A stretch of 50,103 nucleotides of DNA, from assembly GCA_016926735.1 (NCBI GenBank), contig JAFGOA010000105.1, positions 1-50,103 on the forward strand. Direction: 5' to 3'. The notes beneath the pieces were generated by a model that did not search any database, was not told the DNA's origin, and saw nothing but the letters and a program-made list of their open reading frames with translations. Each line of letters opens with the position of its first letter. Position 1 is the first letter of the stretch. The DNA comes from Promethearchaeota archaeon. Lineage in GTDB: Archaea; Asgardarchaeota; Lokiarchaeia; Sigyniarchaeales; SOKP01. Shown piece by piece: positions 26,037 to 34,480 of the stretch. A program made the position numbers and the translations under genes.

Positions 26037-27233
26037 ATGAATGAAATATATTTAGATTATCAAGCAGCAAAACCAGTAGACAAACAAGTTTTAGAATATA
26101 TGATGCCATATTTCAGTGAAATTTTTAGTAATCCCGCATCTTTACATAATTCTGGAGATATAGCAACTGAAAAACTTGAAGAATCAAGAAAGAAAATTGC
26201 TCAATTTATAAATGCACCTGAAATTTCCTCAATTATTTTCACTTCAAGTGCTACTGAATCAAATAATTTGGCAATAATAGGGGCAGCTCAAAGATATCAT
26301 AAAAAAGGAAATCATATTATAATTTCGGAGATAGAACATATTTCAATTTTTAATATTTGTAAATATCTGGAAAGAAATGGGTTTCAAATTAGCAAAGTCC
26401 CTGTAGATCAATATGGTATTGTTAAAATTGATAAATTAAAAAGGTTAATACAAGAAAACACAATACTTATTTCTATAGCAACTGCTAGTAATGAGGTAGG
26501 ATCATTACAACCAATAGAACAAATAAGTAAGATTGCTCAAGAGAAGGAGATATTATTTCATACAGATGCAATTGCTAGCGAATCAGTAATTCCTATAGAC
26601 GTTCAAACGATTCCTGTAGATTTTTTATCATTATCATCAAATGATATTTATGGTCCTAAAGGTGTTGCCGCTTTGTATATTAAAAAAGGGATAAGAGTAA
26701 ATCCAATCATATTAGGAGGAGGTCAAGAAAATGGCTTTAGATCGGGTTCACATAATCTCCATGGAATAATAGGATTTGGTAAGGCTGCAGAAATTATGAA
26801 AAAAGAGATTAATCAAGAAGCAAAAAGATTAGAATTTTTAAGAGATAAATTGATTAAAGGTATATTAAATTCTATTCCAAATTCATATTTAAATGGTCAT
26901 CCAACTAATAGATTACCAAATAATGCTCATTTTAGGTTTGATTTCATTGAAGGGGAGTCGTTAATCTTAGGATTGAAAGATCAAGGGATTGCTGCAGCTA
27001 CAGGATCAGCATGCAGTTCTAAAACTCTAGAACCCTCACATACTTTGATTTCTTGTGGATTACTTCATGAAGAAGCTCATGGTAGTTTATTAATATCATT
27101 AGGTAGATACTCAAAAGAAGAAGAAATCGATAAATTATTAGAAGGATTACCAAAAATAATAAAAAGATTAAGACTTCTATCACCATTAACTCCTCAAGAA
27201 TTAATAAAACAGTATAATGAGGTGAATAATTAA
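26037..27233 (+). CDS. iscS: IscS/NifS-like protein lacking the PLP lysine
   Basis: 398 residues, full-length class V aminotransferase fold. It keeps the substrate-loop Cys (GSACSSKTLEPS, C326), the conserved EH pair (ISEIEHISIF), the PLP-ring Asp (HTDAIAS) and the GGGQENGFRSG motif. But where IscS has SGHK (the Schiff-base lysine) this protein has SSND at residues 200-203, just before IYGPKG. The same Lys-to-Asp change was described for Archaeoglobus fulgidus IscS, which lacks bound PLP. As written it should not desulfurate cysteine by the usual route. Inference: it may act as a scaffold or persulfide donor fed by TusA/DsrE. It ends 2 bp before the IscU gene. Confidence 0.9.
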   Translation: MNEIYLDYQAAKPVDKQVLEYMMPYFSEIFSNPASLHNSGDIATEKLEESRKKIAQFINAPEISSIIFTSSATESNNLAIIGAAQRYHKKGNHIIISEIEHISIFNICKYLERNGFQISKVPVDQYGIVKIDKLKRLIQENTILISIATASNEVGSLQPIEQISKIAQEKEILFHTDAIASESVIPIDVQTIPVDFLSLSSNDIYGPKGVAALYIKKGIRVNPIILGGGQENGFRSGSHNLHGIIGFGKAAEIMKKEINQEAKRLEFLRDKLIKGILNSIPNSYLNGHPTNRLPNNAHFRFDFIEGESLILGLKDQGIAAATGSACSSKTLEPSHTLISCGLLHEEAHGSLLISLGRYSKEEEIDKLLEGLPKIIKRLRLLSPLTPQELIKQYNEVNN

Positions 27234-27235
27234 AA

Positions 27236-28030
27236 ATGAAATCAACTCAATATTCAGAAAAAGTTTTAGATCATTTCCGAAATCCTAGGAATGTTGGGGT
27301 AATAGAAAATCCAGATGGATATGGAAAAGTTGGAAATCCCGTCTGTGGTGATCTAATGGAAATTTTCATTAGAGTTGGTAAAAACAAAAATGATGAGGAT
27401 ATTTTAACAGACATTAAATTTAGAACTTTTGGATGTGGTTCAGCTGTAGCAACATCTTCGATGATTACAGAGTTAGCAAAGGGGAAAACAGTAAGTGAAG
27501 CATACAAAATTACAAGGGGCGATGTTGCTGATGAATTAGGTGGACTTCCTCCGATAAAAATGCATTGTTCCAATCTAGCTGCAGATGCCCTTCAAGCAGC
27601 AATTAGAAATTATAGAGAAGGTACAAGACCTGATGTTGAAGTAATAACTTCGTGTCAAATAGAAATTAAAGTGATTTTAGGATTTGATGAACTTCTTGGT
27701 AAAGGTGCATATAAAAGTGTTGATAATATTCAAGAGTTTACTGATAAAAGAGTATTAGTTGTAGACAATGGAGATAATTCAATAGAATTAGCAATAAAAT
27801 TAACTGAGATTACTGGCAGAGTTATTTTAGTTACCTCTGGAAAGTTTTTACCAGGTAAAAAAGAATTGCAGGAAGCTTTAAAAAAATCTGATGTTAAAAT
27901 CCTTTATGAATCAGAATTAATAGAAGTAAAAGGTATAGAAGACGTAGAAAAAGTAATTATCCATGATTTTGATGAAGATAATAATTATGAATTATTCGTT
28001 GATAGCGTAATAAATTTAGACGATAGATAA
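27236..28030 (+). CDS. iscU: IscU scaffold fused to a thioredoxin-reductase-like NAD domain
   Basis: 264 residues, twice the usual IscU. Residues 1-~140 are complete IscU, with the three cluster ligands in NPVCGDLMEI, RTFGCGSAVATSS and KMHCSNLAADAL and the conserved Asp after the first Cys. Residues ~165-264 (RVLVVDNGDNSIELAIKLTE, GRVILVTSGKFLPGKKELQE, VKILYESELIEVKGIEDVEK) follow the pattern of the nucleotide-binding half of thioredoxin reductase, though the Gly loop is degenerate. It is coupled to the IscS-like gene and followed by a T-tract. The extra domain might supply electrons or only dock a partner. Confidence 0.88.
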   Translation: MKSTQYSEKVLDHFRNPRNVGVIENPDGYGKVGNPVCGDLMEIFIRVGKNKNDEDILTDIKFRTFGCGSAVATSSMITELAKGKTVSEAYKITRGDVADELGGLPPIKMHCSNLAADALQAAIRNYREGTRPDVEVITSCQIEIKVILGFDELLGKGAYKSVDNIQEFTDKRVLVVDNGDNSIELAIKLTEITGRVILVTSGKFLPGKKELQEALKKSDVKILYESELIEVKGIEDVEKVIIHDFDEDNNYELFVDSVINLDDR

Positions 28031-28046
28031 TTTTTTTTTTCTTTTT
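28031..28046 (+). terminator. T-tract terminator after the tusA-iscU string
   Basis: Ten T, C, then five T directly after the iscU stop codon. Confidence 0.5.
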
Positions 28047-28178
28047 GCAAATATTGCTTTTTTTAAAAATTTTGATAAAAAAAAATTTATAATTTATATA
28101 AATCTACCTTTTAAACCTTATAACGTAATAAATATTTAAATATAGGATTTTCACTTTAAAAATTAAATTTCAGAAAAA

Positions 28179-30539
28179 ATGAAAAAAATTATAATTATAG
28201 GTGGTGTAGCAGGAGGAGCTACAGCAGCAGCACGGTTGAGAAGATTAAGAGAAGATTTTGAAATAATTATTTTAGAAAGGGGGCATTTTGTTTCTTTTGC
28301 AAATTGTGGACTCCCATATTATATTGGAAAGGTCATTAAAGACCAATCTCAATTAGAATTAATGACTCCAGAGGAATTTTTTCAAAGGTTTAATATAGAT
28401 GTAAGAATTCAACATGAAGCTATTAAGATTGATAGAGAAAATAAAAATATAACAATTAAAAATAAAATAATTGGTAAAGAGTATGTTTTAGATTATGATT
28501 ATATCATTCTTTCACCAGGAGCAAGTCCAATTATCCCTAATTTTAAAGGATTAGATAGTGTACCAACATTTACATTAAGAACAATCCCAGATTCTGTCAA
28601 AATTAGAAATTATATCAAAGAAAATCAAGTAAAACATGCAACAATTATTGGAGGAGGATATATTGGTCTAGAAATGGCTGAGAATCTGCATAATCATGGT
28701 ATTAAAGTTAAGATCGTAGAAATGCTAGAACAAGTATTAGCTCCAATAGATAGGGAAATGGCTCAATTTATACATCAAGAATTGATTTTAAACGGTATTT
28801 GTTTACAATTAGGAGATGCGGTTGATTTTTTTCAATGTGAAAATCAATGTAATTATGTTATTCCCAGAAGTGGTAATAAGATAAAAACAGATATAATAAT
28901 ATTAGCAATAGGAGTAAAACCTGAAAATAATCTTGCAAAAAATACTGATCTTCAATTAGGTGAGCGTGGTCATATAATTGTAAATCATAATATGCAAACA
29001 TCAGATCCTTCTATATATGCCATTGGTGATGTAGTTCAAGTCAAAAATTTTATTGATAAAAAACCAGTAGCAATTCCTTTAGCCGGTCCTGCAAATAAGC
29101 AGGGAAGAATTGCTGCTGATAACATTGCCGGACGAAAATCAAAATATAAGGGAATTCTTGGAACATCAGTGCTAAAGATATTTGATTTAACTGTAGCATT
29201 TGTGGGATTAAATGAAAAACAAATAAAAAGTACTAATATTCAATACGATAAAGTGTATATTCATCCAAATAATCATGCAGAATATTATCCAAGAGCAATT
29301 CCTATAAGTATAAAATTACTATTTGAAATCCCAAGTGGTAAAATTTTAGGAGCCCAAGCAATTGGAGGTCCTGGAGCAGAAAAAAGAATAGATATCATTT
29401 CAACCGTTATACATTTTGGGGGAACTGTATTTGATTTAGAAGATTTGGAATTATCTTATGCACCACCTTATGGTTCTGCAAAAGATCCTGTTAATATGGT
29501 AGGATATGTAGCATCAAACGTAATTAAAGGAGACCATCCTATATGGCATTGGAATATGGAAGATGTAATTAAATCTTCGGAAAATATAATTCTCGATGTG
29601 AGAACATCTGAGGAATTTCAAGTTGGTACAATTAAAGGAGCAATAAATATTAGTGATTTAGAATTAAGAGATAGATATAAAGAAATTCCACCAAATAAAA
29701 ATATTTATGTATTTTGTGAAGTAGGTTTTAGAGGATATTTAGCTACAAAATTTCTAATGCAAAAAGGGTATAATATAAAAAATCTAACTGGAGGGTATAA
29801 ATTATATAAAACTGCAAGAGCAACTATAGAAGAAATCGCTCAAGAATGTGGTACATCTGAAGAATATATAACCCAAATGATAGAAAATAAATCTTCTATT
29901 AGTGATGATTATGTTATAATAGATGCATCTGGGCTCCCTTGTCCAGGTCCTTTAAATTCTATGATTAGAGCATTAGAAAACTTACCAAATAACAAGAAGT
30001 TAATGATATATGCAACCGATCCTGGATTTAAATCAAGTGTCGAAGCATATGTACAACTAAATAATAAAGTCAAACTTCTTTTTATAGGGAAGGAAGAAGG
30101 AAAAATGGTAGTTAAATTGGAAAAATCCGATTCATCAATCGAAGATGTTAAAAGTCCTATTCAAATTAAAAAGAAAACTCGAAAAGAATTAAGGGAAAAA
30201 AAGGCTGCACCTATATCAGAAATTAGTGTTGATGAGCTTTATAATAGATTAGACACAGAAGATTCTCCAAAAACATTAGTAGATGTACGAACTCCGCAGG
30301 AGTTTTATGCTTCAGGTGGCCATATTAAAGGAAGTCAATTACTTCCATTAGGAGATTTAATTACAAATTTAGATCAATTAGAACGATATAAAAATGATGA
30401 GGTTGTTATTATTTGTCATAGTGGATCACGTTCAATGATGGCGGCTCAACTCTTAGAAAGAACTGGATTCAAGGATATAAGAAATCTAACTGGTGGTATG
30501 TTAAATTGGCATAAAAAAGGATTCCCAACAGAAAAATAA
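28179..30539 (+). CDS. CoA-disulfide reductase-like flavoprotein fused to rhodanese-TusA-rhodanese
   Basis: 786 residues, four modules. (1) ~1-450: FAD/NAD oxidoreductase (GGVAGGATAAARL; IIGGGYIGLEMAENL; YAIGDVVQV), with the single active-site Cys43 in SFANCGLPYY as in CoA-disulfide reductase/NADH-polysulfide reductase. (2) ~455-560: rhodanese, loop CEVGFRG (Cys ~512). (3) ~578-655: TusA domain, DASGLPCPGPL (Cys ~586). (4) ~690-786: second rhodanese, loop CHSGSRS. All three carrier Cys are present, so persulfide sulfur could pass from domain to domain. CoADR-rhodanese fusions reduce polysulfide or CoA persulfide with NAD(P)H; the internal TusA and second rhodanese extend that scheme. It lies 148 bp after iscU. 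Confidence 0.9.
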   Translation: MKKIIIIGGVAGGATAAARLRRLREDFEIIILERGHFVSFANCGLPYYIGKVIKDQSQLELMTPEEFFQRFNIDVRIQHEAIKIDRENKNITIKNKIIGKEYVLDYDYIILSPGASPIIPNFKGLDSVPTFTLRTIPDSVKIRNYIKENQVKHATIIGGGYIGLEMAENLHNHGIKVKIVEMLEQVLAPIDREMAQFIHQELILNGICLQLGDAVDFFQCENQCNYVIPRSGNKIKTDIIILAIGVKPENNLAKNTDLQLGERGHIIVNHNMQTSDPSIYAIGDVVQVKNFIDKKPVAIPLAGPANKQGRIAADNIAGRKSKYKGILGTSVLKIFDLTVAFVGLNEKQIKSTNIQYDKVYIHPNNHAEYYPRAIPISIKLLFEIPSGKILGAQAIGGPGAEKRIDIISTVIHFGGTVFDLEDLELSYAPPYGSAKDPVNMVGYVASNVIKGDHPIWHWNMEDVIKSSENIILDVRTSEEFQVGTIKGAINISDLELRDRYKEIPPNKNIYVFCEVGFRGYLATKFLMQKGYNIKNLTGGYKLYKTARATIEEIAQECGTSEEYITQMIENKSSISDDYVIIDASGLPCPGPLNSMIRALENLPNNKKLMIYATDPGFKSSVEAYVQLNNKVKLLFIGKEEGKMVVKLEKSDSSIEDVKSPIQIKKKTRKELREKKAAPISEISVDELYNRLDTEDSPKTLVDVRTPQEFYASGGHIKGSQLLPLGDLITNLDQLERYKNDEVVIICHSGSRSMMAAQLLERTGFKDIRNLTGGMLNWHKKGFPTEK

Positions 30540-30639
30540 TATTTATTTTCCAATATTTTAGCTTAAAAGAGTAATTATTAAATATTAATACAACTTGATT
30601 TGAAATAATATGTCAATTAAATATAAAAGATAGAATAAT

Positions 30640-31029
30640 ATGAAACAAAAAGAAATTTATAAATGCAACGTATGTGGTAAAGTGATAGAGATTCTGAATC
30701 CGGGTGCTAAAAAAACCATTTGTTGTGGTCAAGAAATGGAATTACAAGAAGGCCAAACAGCAGATTGGCAAGGGGAAAAACATGTTCCTAAAATTTCAAT
30801 TGATGGAAATACTGTTACTGTAGATATTGGAATTTCAATGGGAACACCACATCCTATGACAAAAGAGCATTGGATTATGTGGATCGAGATTATATGCAAA
30901 AATGATTGTTATAAACGAAAATTCCTAAATCCGGGGGATGAACCAAAAGCAACATTTGTTGTAAAGGACACAGAAGGAATAACTGCTCGAGAATATTGTA
31001 ATCTACATGGATTGTGGATTTCAAGTTAA
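30640..31029 (+). CDS. dfx: Desulfoferrodoxin (2Fe superoxide reductase)
   Basis: 129 residues. The N-terminal desulforedoxin site is complete (YKCNVCGKV ... KTICCGQEM). The superoxide-reducing centre has Glu-Lys-His in GEKHVPKI, His residues in TPHPMTKEHW, and the Cys/His pair in REYCNLHGLW. It reduces superoxide to peroxide without releasing O2, using rubredoxin as electron donor; rubredoxin genes lie at 34180 and 34481. It is followed by an encapsulated-ferritin-like gene, in keeping with oxidative-stress and iron control. Confidence 0.93.
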   Translation: MKQKEIYKCNVCGKVIEILNPGAKKTICCGQEMELQEGQTADWQGEKHVPKISIDGNTVTVDIGISMGTPHPMTKEHWIMWIEIICKNDCYKRKFLNPGDEPKATFVVKDTEGITAREYCNLHGLWISS

Positions 31030-31176
31030 AATTAGTCTTTTTTTATTTTCTTTTATTTTCTTATATTTTAAGATTCAACTAATGAAAATTATTGATATAT
31101 CTTAATGTTGAGACTTGATTAAGATTAATTTAAAATAAAATAAAATCTAGTATTTTATCAAATAAAAAAAAAGGAA

Positions 31177-31476
31177 GTGATTAAAATTACTTTAGGAATG
31201 ATACCTATAGATCTAAAAAAAATTAAAAATACTAATTTAGAAAAACAAATATTAAGAACTGGTATTTTAGCAGAATTAGATGCTATCAATTTATATGAAC
31301 AAATGGCAGATATGACTGAAAATAAGATAATTAAACAACTATTATTAGATATTGCTAAAGAAGAAAAAACTCATGTAGGAGAGTTCCAATATTTGTTATT
31401 AGATATGGATAAACAACAAAAAAATGAATTAAAAGAAGGAGAAGAAGAAGTTAAAGAGTTAATGGAAAAACAATAA
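31177..31476 (+). CDS. Half-ferritin resembling encapsulated ferritin (EncFtn)
   Basis: 99 residues from GTG 31177, with GGAAG a few bases upstream. Two helices carry the iron-ligand pattern: AELDAINLYEQMAD, then AKEEKTHVGEFQYLLLDMDK, followed by an acidic tail. This is half of a four-helix bundle, as in EncFtn, which forms its ferroxidase site between two subunits and works inside an encapsulin shell. No encapsulin gene is in the window. A related rubrerythrin/COQ7-type half-ferritin is the alternative. Confidence 0.75.
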   Translation: MIKITLGMIPIDLKKIKNTNLEKQILRTGILAELDAINLYEQMADMTENKIIKQLLLDIAKEEKTHVGEFQYLLLDMDKQQKNELKEGEEEVKELMEKQ

Positions 31477-31508
31477 ATAATTCTAAAATTCGGTTCATAA
31501 AATGTATC

Positions 31509-32057
31509 ATGATGCAAAAAAAAGCGATTATATTAGATCGGGACGGTACATTAAATGAAGATCAAGGATATATACATAAAATCGAGGATTTTAAGTTATT
31601 ACCTGGAGTGATTGAGGGTTTAAATTTAGTAAAAGATAAATTTCTATTTTTTATTATAAGCAATCAATCTGGTATAGGTCGAGGATTTTATACTGTTGAT
31701 GATTTTTGGAAATTTAATAATCATCTAATTTCTAAATTAAAACAAAATAATATAAAAATCGAAAAAACCTATTTTTGTCCTCACAAAATTGAAATTAATT
31801 GTGATTGTAGAAAACCAAAATTAAAATTTATTAAAGATATTGTATCCGAATATAAAATAAATCTTAAAGAATCGTGGGTTATAGGAGATCATCCATCTGA
31901 TGCACAACTTGGAATTAATAGTGGATCTAAATCTATTTATCTTTTAACAGGTCATGGTAAGAGTCATTTAAAGGATCTTAACAAAAAAGAGATAGAACCT
32001 ACTTTTATTGCTAAAGATTTTTTAACAGCGATGAAGTATATCCTTTCAAATTTATAA
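31509..32057 (+). CDS. HAD phosphatase, GmhB-like (heptose or sugar bisphosphate)
   Basis: 182 residues. HAD motifs I-IV are present: LDRDGTLNED, ISNQSGIGRG, CRKPKLKF with the motif III Lys, and VIGDHPSDAQLG. A zinc loop CPH...CDC (YFCPHKIEINCDCRKP) is the hallmark of the GmhB/HisB-N group, which removes the C7 phosphate of heptose bisphosphate or a similar phosphate. In an archaeon the substrate may be another sugar phosphate. There is no sugar-nucleotide gene nearby to decide. Confidence 0.85.
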   Translation: MMQKKAIILDRDGTLNEDQGYIHKIEDFKLLPGVIEGLNLVKDKFLFFIISNQSGIGRGFYTVDDFWKFNNHLISKLKQNNIKIEKTYFCPHKIEINCDCRKPKLKFIKDIVSEYKINLKESWVIGDHPSDAQLGINSGSKSIYLLTGHGKSHLKDLNKKEIEPTFIAKDFLTAMKYILSNL

Positions 32058-32146
32058 TTCAAAACTCTTTTTTTATTCATATTAATAAGAATTTTATATT
32101 TATACCATCATCACTATTATAATTTAAATTACGGTATATTTGAAGG

Positions 32147-32615
32147 GTGTTAAAGAATATTTTACAGAAAATTAAATAATGCGGATTTATGGAATAAAAT
32201 AAAGAAGATTAGAAATCTAATTCAAGCATCAAAAGAATTTAAAAAAAGAACTTGTTGGCAATGTGGTAAAGATCTTAATATATATGATTTTCTAAGTGAT
32301 AATTTAGAATATACTGCTGAAGAAATATTTATTATGTGGCAAAATAATATTCTTGAATTTCATTGTTGTGGGTGTTTTAAATCACTAAAAATAAAAGAAA
32401 TTCAGGACATAGAGAGGATAATGAAAACTCAAAGTTGTTCTTATTGTAATCGGGACATTTCTCTTTTTGAATTTAGCAATAAAAATAATTATCTTAAAAT
32501 TCACGAATTAAAAGATATATGGATAGATAAAAGGAGAAATATTTTTTGTAATCCTATCTGTCGTAGAAAATATAATAATGAATTAAAAAATAATTTTATT
32601 TTTTTAAATAAATGA
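32147..32615 (+). pseudogene. Cys-rich zinc-binding protein, probably frameshifted near its start
   Basis: The clear part is in the frame ending at TAA 32615. It has four Cys pairs or clusters: CWQCGKDL, HCCGCFKSL, CSYCNRDIS and CNPICRRKY. The first ATG in frame is 32334, but the first Cys pair and an open, charged region (NADLWNKIKKIRNLIQASKE) lie upstream of it without ATG, GTG or TTG, back to a TAA at 32151. A GTG at 32147 in the neighbouring frame gives MLKNILQK. A one-base slip in the A/T run near 32168-32180 would join the two into one ~155-residue protein. So it is either a frameshifted gene, a sequencing error, or a shorter protein from 32334. Confidence 0.5.
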
Positions 32616-32654
32616 GCTAAAAAATAAAAAAATTCCTTGTATTTTAAAATTTAG

Positions 32655-33896
32655 TTAATAATTTTCATCCTTTTTTTTCGATGGTATATTTTTTACTTGG
32701 GAAGCAAGTTCCCTTCCAAGTTCTTCTCCTTTTTTAAGCTCTTCAGACGTAGGATGTCCTTTAAATGTAAGAGGATTTAATGTATCCCATTTCATTTTTT
32801 CAGATAATGATTCAAAATCTTTTAAAGCACCACCACTCCATCCATAAGAACCAAAGAAAGCTACCTTTTTATACCATAAATGTTTTTTTTGAAATAATTC
32901 CAAATTGTATTTCATAGGGGGAAACATTCCATATTCATAAGTTGGAGCCCCAATTACTAATCCAGCAGATTTGTATGCATCAGAAAGAACAAAAGAAGGA
33001 TCAACATTTGGAACTCTATGCACATAAACAGGGACTTTTTCCATAGCAATACCTTTTAAAACAGCATTTAGCATTATTTCAGTATTTCCATACATACTAC
33101 CCCATACAACACATATCTCAGGTTCTGCAAAATCTTTATTATAATTTGCATATCTTAAATATTTATTAATAACAGCCTTAGGATTACCCCGCCATACTAA
33201 TCCATGTGAAGGAGCAATCATTTTTATATCTACCCCCGATAAGGAGTCAATAGCTTTTAAAACCATAGGAGAAAATGTAGCTACAATGTTTGCATAATAA
33301 CGTAGCATCTCGTCTTCCCAATATTGCTTATTTATATCAGGTGTTTGATCATCAAAAAGACATCCTTTATGAACTCCAAATGACCCAAAAGCATCACTCG
33401 AAAAAAGAATTTTAGAATCTTCTTCATATGTTACCATTGTTTCTGGCCAATGGACATTTGGAATTTCCGTGAATTTTAGTTTTTTTCCCTTACCGAGATC
33501 AAGTTCATCTCCAGTTTTAACAACCTGAATATTATCCTTAATTCCAAAGAATCCCTCAACTAAGGCAGCACCTTTTTGAGTTGTTATAATTTTTACATCT
33601 GGTGCAAGTAATTTTAGCATATAAGTAAACCCCGTGTGATCAGGTTCGAGATGATTTAAAACAATATAATCAATATCTTTAAAACTAATTGAAAGGGACT
33701 CTAAATTATTTATAAGTGTTTGAGCTGCCCCACCCCACTCTCGGACTAATTCTATTAAGGCAATTTTCTCACCTTTAACAACATAAGCATTTAAGGCAAC
33801 TCCCTTTGGAATAGGCCAAATTCCCTCAAATAAATCTTCAGTATGAATATTTGCTCCAATCCAATAAATATCTTTACTTAATTCTATTATTGTTAT
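32655..33896 (-). CDS. Flavodiiron protein (FprA-type O2/NO reductase) with non-standard start
   Basis: About 414 residues when read in frame upstream of the first ATG (33620). The metallo-beta-lactamase domain carries all diiron ligands: HLEPDHTG (upstream of 33620), NVHWPETMVTY, SSDAFGSFG and APSHGLVWR. The C-terminal flavodoxin domain has VVWGSMYGNTEIMLNAV and IGAPTYEYGMFPPM. Starting at 33620 would delete the HxExDH motif, so the true start is upstream. The open frame reaches back to TAA at 33909 but has no ATG, GTG or TTG; AUA at 33896, 5 bp after an AGGTG, is the best candidate. The enzyme reduces O2 to water with electrons from rubredoxin (34180). Confidence 0.88.
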   Translation of the reverse strand: MTIIELSKDIYWIGANIHTEDLFEGIWPIPKGVALNAYVVKGEKIALIELVREWGGAAQTLINNLESLSISFKDIDYIVLNHLEPDHTGFTYMLKLLAPDVKIITTQKGAALVEGFFGIKDNIQVVKTGDELDLGKGKKLKFTEIPNVHWPETMVTYEEDSKILFSSDAFGSFGVHKGCLFDDQTPDINKQYWEDEMLRYYANIVATFSPMVLKAIDSLSGVDIKMIAPSHGLVWRGNPKAVINKYLRYANYNKDFAEPEICVVWGSMYGNTEIMLNAVLKGIAMEKVPVYVHRVPNVDPSFVLSDAYKSAGLVIGAPTYEYGMFPPMKYNLELFQKKHLWYKKVAFFGSYGWSGGALKDFESLSEKMKWDTLNPLTFKGHPTSEELKKGEELGRELASQVKNIPSKKKDENY

Positions 33897-34179
33897 TTTT
33901 AGACACCTTTAGGAAAATTATTACAGTATTTATTCTATTTATTTATTTTAAATTAAATATTTAGTGTATATGAAATATAAACTTCATTTTATTGAAAATT
34001 ATATAGTTTATAGATATTTTATATTATTAACAGGTTATGTTAATATACGAATGTATTTGAAATTTAAATTGTTTGTAATTGATAATGACTTAAATTTAGC
34101 GATTGTATAAAATATTTAAAAGATATTTCTTACTAGAAAAAATTTAAAATAAAAGAAAAAGATTTATGAATAAAATATA

Positions 34180-34317
34180 TTATTCTATTTTTTCAAACAT
34201 GTCCTTTCCTACACCACATACAGGACATAACCAAGAATCAGGTAATTTTTCAAAGGGAGTTCCCTCATCTTCTTCATCATAAATATATCCACATGCAGTG
34301 CATTCCCATTTTGCCAT
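34180..34317 (-). CDS. Rubredoxin
   Basis: 45 residues, complete. The Fe(SCys)4 pairs are [11 protein letters not shown] and [11 protein letters not shown], with the aromatic residues and [11 protein letters not shown] segment typical of rubredoxin. It carries single electrons from the rubredoxin reductase (34481) to the flavodiiron protein (32655) and the desulfoferrodoxin (30640). It starts at ATG 34317 and lies 283 bp upstream of the flavodiiron gene. Confidence 0.95.
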   Translation of the reverse strand: MAKWECTACGYIYDEEDEGTPFEKLPDSWLCPVCGVGKDMFEKIE

Positions 34318-34480
34318 ATTTTAAACCTCAATTCTTATTTTTTTTCTATTATTTAATTAGAAAAAGTTTGAGTAATTTTAAAATTATTAAGATTATATTT
34401 TATAAAACCTAATAATACTTATAACATTAATCTTATATTTTTAAAAATTTGGATTTATATTTGATTGTTAAGTTCTTTAT

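Noticed and set aside
32655-33620. Flavodiiron protein beginning at the first ATG (33620)
   Set aside because: That start would remove the HxExDH metal motif and ~92 residues of homologous sequence.
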